DNA from: Nitrosomonas sp.
Lineage (GTDB): Bacteria > Pseudomonadota > Gammaproteobacteria > Burkholderiales > Nitrosomonadaceae
Length of the DNA stretch: 64,000 bases
Reading direction: 5' to 3'
Assembly (NCBI RefSeq): GCF_022842015.1
Contig: NZ_JALHQJ010000004.1
Location: forward strand, 1 to 64,000
A program made the position numbers and the translations under genes. Of this stretch, positions 57,564 to 64,000 are shown one piece after another (position 1 is the first letter of the stretch; each line of letters begins with the position of its first letter). The notes below the pieces were generated by a model. The model was not told the DNA's origin. It was given only the letters and a program-made list of their open reading frames with translations, and did not search any database.

Positions 57564-57593
57564 AAGACAATATGCTGTGTTATGTATTATAAT
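57564..57593 (+). promoter_or_regulatory. Candidate sigma-70 promoter for the HDOD-GGDEF gene
   Basis: Perfect -10 TATAAT at 57588-57593 with an AAGACA hexamer (4/6 match to TTGACA) 18 bp upstream. It lies about 60 bp before the GTG start at 57656, on the right strand. The rest of the 306-bp gap after pepA holds nothing recognisable. Confidence 0.45.
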
Positions 57594-57655
57594 GAAAGCA
57601 TAATCAGTATGTTACTCAATAGTATATAAGTATTGTATAACAATAAGGGCGATAA

Positions 57656-59119
57656 GTGATTGATGATGTATTGAGAAGAAGATTAAATTTTTGTGCAACG
57701 TTGCCGAGTTTGCCTGCGGTCGCTGTCAAAATAATTGAACTGGCGAATGATCCTGATGCCGATATCGGAGCGGTTTGTCAATATATTTCAATGGATCCGG
57801 TGCTTTCTGCAAAATTACTTCGTACTGCTAACACGCCATTGTATAAATCCCGTCGGATTGCGACAAATATTCGGCAAGCTATCAGTATACTTGGCACGCA
57901 TACCGTAATTGTTATTGCCCTATCTTTTTCCTTGTCGAATTCCCTAATAAAAAGTCCTTTGTCGAGCCAGGGCTCCGCTTTTAATAGCAATATCTTCTGG
58001 CGCAGGTCGATAGCTACAGCGCTAGCTAGTCGTGCGTTTGGGGAAAAGCTTGAGTTGAATTTTCTGGATGATTTATTCCTAGCAGGCTTAATTCAGGAAA
58101 TTGGCATCCTTGCATTTTGGGTTATTATGCCGGAAGAATATGGACAGGTTTTTGCATCGACTACTGATCATGATACATTGCTTAAAAACGAGCGTGAGGC
58201 ATTTGGAGCTGGACATGATGAATTAGGGTATGCCTTGCTCAAAAAATGGCATCTTCCTGATTACATAGCTTTATCCTGCATTAATAGCCACGCTCAGCCG
58301 GAACCGAAAAACTTAGGCCCAACCTTGCAGGCATGCTTGGCAGTTTCTCGTTATATGGCGGATTATTTTTTGTACCCTCATGATGCTGATAAAATAGTCG
58401 CCTTAAATCAAGCGGCACAAAACTGGCTAGAATTTGATACAGAAGTACTCATTGATGTTATTAAAATTATGGAAGTCGGGTTGAGTGCTGTTGAGGATTT
58501 GTTTGAAATGACGTTGCATGATTCGTCAGAAGTCAATGGGATTCTAGCTGAAGCTAAAGAATTGTTGATGATCCACAGTCTATCCAGAATGAGGGACTTG
58601 GAAGATAAGTCGCAGCGCGATGGATTGACAGGCGCTTATAATCGTACATATTTTGACGATACATTACGACGAGAATTTAATCTGGCAACACAATATAATT
58701 TGCCTTTGACGGTTGCAATCATTGATCTTGATCATTTTAAACAGGTCAATGATACTTATGGCCATATTGCAGGGGATTCTCTTTTGGCCGCTGTAGTAAA
58801 AACGGTTTTTGACCAAATTCGCCAAGATGATACCTTGAGTCGTTATGGTGGTGAAGAATTTGCTTTGATTCTTCCGGGAACGGCGCTTTCTGCCGCAAGG
58901 AACTTAATTGCTCGCCTAAAAGATTCGATTGCCGCAATTTCGTACAAATTTGATAGCAGCAGCATCATTCAGATTACTGCCTCCATAGGGGTCGTTTCAT
59001 ATCATGAAAATGCTGCGCATTTTCATGATGCAAAAGACTTAATTAAGGCTGCAGATTCAGCACTCTATGCGGCTAAACATGCGGGTCGCAATAGAATTAT
59101 AGAATGGAGTCCTGGCTAG
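57656..59119 (+). CDS. HDOD-GGDEF signalling protein
   Basis: 487 residues from GTG 57656 (AAGGGCG upstream). HDOD domain about 10-215 (LPSLPAVAVKIIELANDPDA, AKLLRTANTPLYKSR, ILGTHTVIVIALSFSLSN), helical linker, then GGDEF domain from about 320: DGLTGAYNRTYFDDT, IIDLDHFKQVNDTYGH, RQDD (RxxD), GGEEF at 398-402. Both active and inhibitory sites are complete, so it is a likely diguanylate cyclase regulated through HDOD. A perfect palindrome lies in its 3' part (59001-59029). Confidence 0.92.
   Translation: MIDDVLRRRLNFCATLPSLPAVAVKIIELANDPDADIGAVCQYISMDPVLSAKLLRTANTPLYKSRRIATNIRQAISILGTHTVIVIALSFSLSNSLIKSPLSSQGSAFNSNIFWRRSIATALASRAFGEKLELNFLDDLFLAGLIQEIGILAFWVIMPEEYGQVFASTTDHDTLLKNEREAFGAGHDELGYALLKKWHLPDYIALSCINSHAQPEPKNLGPTLQACLAVSRYMADYFLYPHDADKIVALNQAAQNWLEFDTEVLIDVIKIMEVGLSAVEDLFEMTLHDSSEVNGILAEAKELLMIHSLSRMRDLEDKSQRDGLTGAYNRTYFDDTLRREFNLATQYNLPLTVAIIDLDHFKQVNDTYGHIAGDSLLAAVVKTVFDQIRQDDTLSRYGGEEFALILPGTALSAARNLIARLKDSIAAISYKFDSSSIIQITASIGVVSYHENAAHFHDAKDLIKAADSALYAAKHAGRNRIIEWSPG
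59001..59029. repeat. 13-bp perfect palindrome inside coding sequence
   Basis: ATCATGAAAATGC (59001-59013) and GCATTTTCATGAT (59017-59029) are exact complements with a 3-nt loop, lying within the GGDEF domain's 3' region. It encodes an ordinary stretch around YHENAAHFHD. Such a perfect stem in a coding region is rare by chance and would form a strong mRNA hairpin or a protein-binding site. Confidence 0.6.
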
Positions 59120-59137
59120 ACCAAGCCTATATTACTT

Positions 59138-59968
59138 ATGAATCTAATTATCCAAGGACTGGACGTAAACAACAGTGATTTACGGTCTGTTGCAAAATTA
59201 TCTCATGCAGATGGAATTGAGCGGATTACCGGTCAAGCATTCCGTTTGACAAACGCGATGCAGTCCAATGATATTCCCGAGTATTGTTCGCACTCGGAAT
59301 TGGATTGTGCGTTTATAACCTCTGAGCAAAAGCTTTCCGATATTAAATTAATTGTAATGGACATGGATTCCACGTTACTGGCAATTGAATCCATAGACGA
59401 AATTGCGGATATGCAAAATATCAAGCCTCAAGTTTCAGCTATTACACAACAAACGATGAAAGGCGAAATAAGCTTTGAAGAAAGCCTGACACGCCGAACT
59501 TGGTTATTGCGAGGCGTGCATCAAGATGCTTTGCAAAAGGTCTATGATGAACGTGTCAGACTCAGTTCCGGTGCCGAGAAAATGTTACAGCAGGCCAAAC
59601 GATTTGGCATAAAGACAATGGTGCTCTCTGGTGGTTTTACATTTTTCACCGAACGGATTAAAGAAAAACTGGGGCTTGATTTTGCGGCTGCCAATGTACT
59701 GGAGATTGAAAATAATAAATTGACCGGAAAAGTGGTAGGAGAAATTATTGGCAGACAAGGAAAGGCGCAAGTATTAAAGCAGGTGCGTGACACACTTGGA
59801 TTGAAGCGCGAACAGATCATTGCGATTGGAGATGGCGCAAATGATCTGGACATGATGTCCGAGTCTGGAATTAGTATTGCTTATCATGCCAAACCCATTG
59901 TCAAACAGCATGCGACGTATTCGATCAATTATGTGGGCTTGGATGGTGTTATCCATTTATTCACCTGA
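59138..59968 (+). CDS. serB: Phosphoserine phosphatase SerB
   Basis: 276 residues. HAD motif I DMDSTLLAIESIDEIAD (phospho-acceptor Asp), motif II VLSGGFTFF, motif III region with Lys and motif IV GDGANDLDMM. The N-terminal ~80 residues are short and ACT-like. Hydrolyses phosphoserine to serine in the last step of serine synthesis. Convergent with the malic enzyme gene, 30 bp away. Confidence 0.95.
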   Translation: MNLIIQGLDVNNSDLRSVAKLSHADGIERITGQAFRLTNAMQSNDIPEYCSHSELDCAFITSEQKLSDIKLIVMDMDSTLLAIESIDEIADMQNIKPQVSAITQQTMKGEISFEESLTRRTWLLRGVHQDALQKVYDERVRLSSGAEKMLQQAKRFGIKTMVLSGGFTFFTERIKEKLGLDFAAANVLEIENNKLTGKVVGEIIGRQGKAQVLKQVRDTLGLKREQIIAIGDGANDLDMMSESGISIAYHAKPIVKQHATYSINYVGLDGVIHLFT

Positions 59969-59998
59969 ACCGATAGGTTTTTTAATGAGGCGGGTTAT

Positions 59999-61609
59999 CT
60001 AGTAATTCGGTTCATACATCAATGGCCTAATGTAGCCACTAAGATCCTCCGGCAAACTCAAATTGGTTAGTTTCTCTTGGATTGCTACTTGGCAGACAAC
60101 GACAGCGATGGCGTGAGATACTTCACGCACTCGAGTTAGAGAAGGATAAACTGCGCCACTGTGGATTTCTTGTTCTGAAACAATGCTTGCCAGTACTTCT
60201 GCGGCTGCCAGAAACATACTTTGCGTTACTAGTCGGGCGGCACTGACATAAATACCAAGGCCTATGCCTGGAAAGATATAGGCATTATTACCTTGCGCAG
60301 GCTTAAATAACTGACCCTTGAACGTTACGACGTCGAATGGGCTGCCACTAGCAAAAATAACTTGTCCATTACTCCAATGATAGGCTTGCTCAGCCGTACA
60401 TTCCGTATGTGAGGTTGGATTAGATAAGGCTATAATAACAGGGCGTTCATTGACTGTAGACATTGCACGCACAATGGTCTCAGTAAATGTTCCAGCTACC
60501 CCGGTAGCGCCAATCAGCACATCCGGCTTGATTGTACTGATGGCATCAACAAAACTGCAAGCAGCATGATCGTGTGCAAAGGGTTGGATGCGTGGCTTAA
60601 TATTATTGTTGTGCGAGGTTACAAGCCCTTTTCTGTCGATGAACCAAAGTCTTTTCTGTGCTTGCGATTGACTTAATCCAGCGGCAAGAAATGCATTTAC
60701 CATCAGTTCCGCAGTTCCGCTTGCTGCAGACCCCGTACCCAAGAACATGATATTCAGGTCAGTGAATTTTTTCTTGGTGATACGGCATGAGGTATAGATG
60801 CCCGCTAGGGTAACTGCGGCGGTTCCCTGTATATCGTCGTTAAAACAACGTACTTTCGGAGCATAGCGATCTAAAAATTCAAATGCATGAGGCGACGAGA
60901 AATCTTCAAACTGTATCAATGCACTCGGGTAACGCAATTGCACTGCTTTAATAAATTCATCTACTAATGCACGGTAGGCATTATCGTTAATGCGTGGGTA
61001 GGGGTAACCTAGATAAAGTGGGTCTTCTCGCAAAGGTATATTGTTGGTGCCTACGTCGAGCATGACGGGCATACATTGCGCTGGATGGATTCCGGCACAT
61101 GCAACATACAGGGCTACTTTGCCGATGGAGATGCCCATGCCATTGGCGCCTAAATCTCCCAAGCCTAAAATACGTTCTCCATCGGTCACAACAATGACTT
61201 GAATATCTTCTTCAGGCCAGTTTTTTAGGATGGTGGCAATTTCACCACGGTCTTCAGGAGAAATATAGAATCCTTGTGCACTTCTGTAAATATGCGCAAA
61301 TTCACTGCAAGCTTCTCCAACGGTCGGGGTATAGACTAATGGCATAATCTCTTCGATATGATTAATCATGGTGCGATAAAAAAGTCGCTGATTGCGTTCC
61401 AGCAAGGCGTTTAAAAATATATATTTTTCTATTGCGCTATTTTTGCGACGCAGGCTGCCGAGCACGCGCTCTATTTGTCTGTCAATGCTTGCAACATTGT
61501 AAGGGAGCAATCCTCGCAATCCGTATAGTTCACGTTCTGCATGTGTGAATCCAGTTGACTTGGTATGAGCTGGATTTGTAAGTAGTGTTCTTCCGCGTAA
61601 GTTTTTCAT
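59999..61609 (-). CDS. maeA: Malic enzyme, NAD-dependent type
   Basis: 536 residues. N-terminal malic domain YTPTVGEACSEF, LGDLGANGMGISIGK and SFNDDIQGTA-like CFNDDIQGTAAVTLAG; NAD domain with GTGSAASGTAELM and ALSNPTSHTE. Length and blocks fit the large single-domain NAD-malic enzyme (MaeA/SfcA) rather than the phosphotransacetylase-fused type. Oxidatively decarboxylates malate to pyruvate. The nucleotide loop is GTGSAASG instead of the usual GAGAAGIG, a mild variant. Confidence 0.92.
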   Translation of the reverse strand: MKNLRGRTLLTNPAHTKSTGFTHAERELYGLRGLLPYNVASIDRQIERVLGSLRRKNSAIEKYIFLNALLERNQRLFYRTMINHIEEIMPLVYTPTVGEACSEFAHIYRSAQGFYISPEDRGEIATILKNWPEEDIQVIVVTDGERILGLGDLGANGMGISIGKVALYVACAGIHPAQCMPVMLDVGTNNIPLREDPLYLGYPYPRINDNAYRALVDEFIKAVQLRYPSALIQFEDFSSPHAFEFLDRYAPKVRCFNDDIQGTAAVTLAGIYTSCRITKKKFTDLNIMFLGTGSAASGTAELMVNAFLAAGLSQSQAQKRLWFIDRKGLVTSHNNNIKPRIQPFAHDHAACSFVDAISTIKPDVLIGATGVAGTFTETIVRAMSTVNERPVIIALSNPTSHTECTAEQAYHWSNGQVIFASGSPFDVVTFKGQLFKPAQGNNAYIFPGIGLGIYVSAARLVTQSMFLAAAEVLASIVSEQEIHSGAVYPSLTRVREVSHAIAVVVCQVAIQEKLTNLSLPEDLSGYIRPLMYEPNY

Positions 61610-62003
61610 AGTAGTTGGGATTTCTTAGGAGATTAGATGATCATACTACTGTCTTGCTATTCTGGATAATTCTGAGTGATTTCAAGTTGGACATTCCAGG
61701 CAACGAAAGATAGACTTATTCGTTTCAGTAAAAAATATTTAAAAATTTTATTTTCAGTAACTTGGTAAAATTTTTCCGGATAAATTTAGTCGGATTTGAG
61801 TAATCGCAACAAGCTTGGCAAAATTGTGGCAATGGATTTTTGATGTTTCTCTTTGCATCGCTTTGCGATACAAAGAAAATTTAGATCAGTAGTATGAATT
61901 AATTTGCCACGACAATAGATTCGATTCAAGTTTGAAAATCCTGTTGTAAAACTATCCTTAGTTAACTTTAATCAATAACTTTAGTGAGGTAATCAATAAA
62001 ATT
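61610..62003. promoter_or_regulatory. Divergent upstream region with an imperfect palindrome
   Basis: No gene. CTTTGCATCGC (61851-61861) and GCGATACAAAG (61865-61875) form a stem with one mismatch and a TTT loop, between malic enzyme (minus) and truncated haemoglobin (plus). It could be an operator for either gene. A weak TTAAC-TTTA-ATCAA element at 61962-61975 is too poor to call. Confidence 0.4.
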
Positions 62004-62429
62004 ATGAATCAAACGCATTTTCCCATGCCTAATCCCAGCTTATATACTGAAGAAGATGTAGCACAATTAGTGCATACTTTTTATGCGAAAGCCAGAAAAG
62101 ATCCCGCGCTAGGTCCTATCTTTGAGGCGCATGTAATTGATTGGGATGCGCATTTTGTACAAATGACTAATTTCTGGTCAGCGCAATTACGCGGAACTAG
62201 CAGATTTCGTGGAGCACCGATGCCCAAGCATATTGCACTGCCGGAACTTACTGCCGAATTATTTGAACGCTGGCTTCAAATTTTTCGGCAAACGACTGAG
62301 GAGCTGGGTAATTCGAATTTACAGCAGCAAGCCAACGCAATCGCATCTTTTATCGCAGGTCGATTGTGGCAGGGCTATCAAATCAGCAATTATCCGGATA
62401 AACAACCCGTAGCGCTTCGTACGATATAA
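62004..62429 (+). CDS. Group III truncated haemoglobin
   Basis: 141 residues. Haem-binding pattern FYAKARKDPALGPIF with Tyr27 (B10), WDAHFVQMTNFWSAQL and proximal His76 in MPKHIALPEL. This is the type seen in Campylobacter Ctb and many proteobacteria; role in O2 or NO chemistry is inferred. It is divergent from malic enzyme and 24 bp before the next gene, which may be co-transcribed. Confidence 0.92.
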   Translation: MNQTHFPMPNPSLYTEEDVAQLVHTFYAKARKDPALGPIFEAHVIDWDAHFVQMTNFWSAQLRGTSRFRGAPMPKHIALPELTAELFERWLQIFRQTTEELGNSNLQQQANAIASFIAGRLWQGYQISNYPDKQPVALRTI

Positions 62430-62453
62430 CTTATGATCTGATCAAGGCTGAAT

Positions 62454-64000
62454 TTGAATATTAAAAGCAAAATTATTGTTTTCTCTATTCTAGCTACACT
62501 GATACCAGCTGTGGGGTTGGGTATATTGTCGTTTCAGCAAAATGAAACGATGATCAACGAGAATGTTACGCGTGAATTGCGTGCACTGGCTAATTATGCT
62601 GGCCGGGAGTCGGATTTATGGATTAAAGAGCAAATTTTAATTGCGCGCGATCTTGCGACATCTATTTCAACTTCTAAGATTCTTATTGAGGAACTATCTT
62701 TAGAAAATCAATCTCAGGAAAATATATCTGTAGCACAGCAAGGAGCTCTGGAACTTTACTTGAAATCAGTGCATAGGCGCTTAGAGGATGTATTGGAATT
62801 GACGGTAGTTGATGTAGAAGGCGGAATAGTTGCAAGTAATGTAGCAATACCGTTTTCAGTAACATTGTCACAGGACTGGCCAGAAGATGCTTCTATTCAG
62901 GGGGATGTGGTAATTTCTCCAGAGTGGAATGAGAATTATGCAACTGCAATCTTAAGTGTCTCGGTGCCTATATTGTCGATCGATGATTATATCTTGGGAG
63001 CGCTAATCGTGACGTTTGATATGCGCAGCATTCAATTAAGTTTGAAAGATAAGGTTAAGTCTCCTCCTGGCGAAGTTCTGCTGTTAGATAAAGCCGGAAA
63101 TATAATGCTGGCTAGCGATGCCGAGATTCTTAACACAAATGAATCGAAGTTGTTTGATTCAGGCATGATGAATCGCTTGCAAGAGAAACCGGGAGAGTAC
63201 GAGATTTTTCTTGGGCCGCAGCAAGAAAAAGTGGTCGGTCTGGCGTATGAGTCGGAGAAACCTTCTATCACAATAATTGCGCTCAGAAACTATCAATCTG
63301 TCTATTCGGCTTGGGAACAACAACGTGATTTGTTTGCTGGTCTGATCGGCATAATGATTCTTGTAGTAGCAGCCATTGCATTGCGTATGAGTCATGCCAT
63401 TGTGACTCCTTTGCAAAAACTAATTAGCGCAACAGAGAAAATTGTAAAAGGTGATCTTAACGTCGAATTAGTTAATTCACAGCACGATGAAATAGGGCAG
63501 CTTACGCAAAGATTTAATCAGATGACTGATAAGTTGCGGCAGAATCAGGTCGAAATAAACGCTGCAAGTGATGCTATGCAGAAGAAAAATCAATTATTGG
63601 AAACGTTATCGGTAACCGATAGCCTTACGGGTCTTTATAACCGTAATAAACTAAATATGATCATTAGCGATCAACTAGCTCGATATGAGCGAAACAAACG
63701 CCCTTTTGCTGCACTGATGATTGATGTTGATTATTTTAAAACTTTAAACGACAACCTTGGACACATAGCTGGCGATGAGGTTATTGCTGCGATAGCGAAA
63801 AAGATTTCACAATCAATTCGCAACGTCGATTTCGCGGCTCGTTATGGGGGGGATGAATTTATTATTATTCTGACTGAAACCTCTGTAAATGAGGCGGTGA
63901 AAACTGCGGAGCGGATACGAGCGCAAGTGGCTAATGTACATTGTAGCTCGCTCAATAAAACGCTGAAAGTTACGCTAAGTATCGGGATCATCCAAAGTGA
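62454..64000 (+). CDS. Membrane-bound diguanylate cyclase, 3' end outside the window
   Basis: Runs off the window end; 515 residues seen. TTG 62454 (AAGG upstream) starts a transmembrane helix (about 5-27), a periplasmic Cache-like domain to ~290, a second helix (~292-312), HAMP (~313-365) and a GGDEF domain: SLTGLYNRNKLNMI, MIDVDYFKTLNDNLGH, RNVD (RxxD) and GGDEF at 465-469. It would sense a periplasmic signal and make c-di-GMP. It follows the haemoglobin gene by 24 bp. Confidence 0.9.
   Translation, partial: MNIKSKIIVFSILATLIPAVGLGILSFQQNETMINENVTRELRALANYAGRESDLWIKEQILIARDLATSISTSKILIEELSLENQSQENISVAQQGALELYLKSVHRRLEDVLELTVVDVEGGIVASNVAIPFSVTLSQDWPEDASIQGDVVISPEWNENYATAILSVSVPILSIDDYILGALIVTFDMRSIQLSLKDKVKSPPGEVLLLDKAGNIMLASDAEILNTNESKLFDSGMMNRLQEKPGEYEIFLGPQQEKVVGLAYESEKPSITIIALRNYQSVYSAWEQQRDLFAGLIGIMILVVAAIALRMSHAIVTPLQKLISATEKIVKGDLNVELVNSQHDEIGQLTQRFNQMTDKLRQNQVEINAASDAMQKKNQLLETLSVTDSLTGLYNRNKLNMIISDQLARYERNKRPFAALMIDVDYFKTLNDNLGHIAGDEVIAAIAKKISQSIRNVDFAARYGGDEFIIILTETSVNEAVKTAERIRAQVANVHCSSLNKTLKVTLSIGIIQS

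Noticed and set aside
61962-61975. FNR-like site (TTAAC-TTTA-ATCAA) before the truncated haemoglobin gene
   Set aside because: One half-site is poor and it lies only about 30 bases from the start codon.
1-64000. Long opposite-strand frames inside genes such as valS, purT, lysA and fliD
   Set aside because: They lie within well-identified genes and have no recognisable domains or ribosome sites.
1-64000. CRISPR arrays, tRNA and rRNA genes
   Set aside because: No regularly spaced repeats and no tRNA- or rRNA-like sequences were seen by eye.

Overview
The window reads as a chromosomal segment of a motile betaproteobacterium, most likely a Nitrosomonas-like member of the Nitrosomonadales. The main reasons are moderate-to-low GC, HpnA next to a eukaryotic-type squalene synthase, an exosortase-associated TIGR04073 protein, the tsaE-amiC pair, a beta-type flagellin/chemotaxis region and typical housekeeping blocks. 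No ammonia-oxidation gene is present, so the genus is inferred. Layout: 1-0.9 kb is the 3' part of a TPR protein. 1.2-2.4 kb is cheZ-cheY (minus strand). 2.8-6.3 kb holds hpnA, squalene synthase, lysA and a tiny lptM lipoprotein gene (minus). 6.4-9.9 kb is a four-gene MlaEFD-like lipid transport operon (minus). 10-18 kb is housekeeping: amiC, tsaE, queG, purT, a hexose-6-phosphate mutarotase, ampD, tmk, holB. 17.6-26 kb is a metabolic and accessory stretch: GlcG-like, dienelactone hydrolase, VOC, glutaredoxin-MauE fusion, Fe-alcohol dehydrogenase with a monooxygenase-like partner, a diguanylate cyclase, an Slp lipoprotein and an acyl-CoA ligase. 26-27.5 kb is a patch of very small membrane proteins and a TIGR04073 protein. 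27.8-34.8 kb is the late flagellar cluster fliC-flaG-fliD-fliS-fliT-fliK-flhB2-ycgR (minus). 35.2-41.8 kb holds a sensor kinase and LuxR-type regulator, two paralogous diguanylate cyclases and an EAL-like/HDOD protein. 42.2-48.7 kb is the chemotaxis operon: a CheZ-like unknown, cheY, cheA, a decayed cheW, cheR, cheD, cheB. 48.7-52 kb has NlpC/P60 and DUF4389 proteins, an IS5-type transposase remnant and rfbD-rfbB. 52-62.4 kb is again housekeeping: valS, holC, pepA, an HDOD-GGDEF protein, serB, a malic enzyme and a truncated haemoglobin. The window ends inside a membrane-bound diguanylate cyclase. The motility genes, five GGDEF proteins, one degenerate EAL-HDOD protein and a PilZ flagellar brake together make this a region of c-di-GMP-controlled swimming and chemotaxis. 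All five GGDEF domains keep both the catalytic motif and an RxxD inhibitory site. The most unusual observations are: (i) a CheZ-like DxxxQ protein of unknown function upstream of cheY-cheA; (ii) an almost identical C-terminal tail ([DE]IELF) on that protein and on CheD; (iii) a frameshifted cheW relic with no receptor gene left in the cluster. I found no CRISPR array, tRNA, rRNA, prophage or clear defence island.
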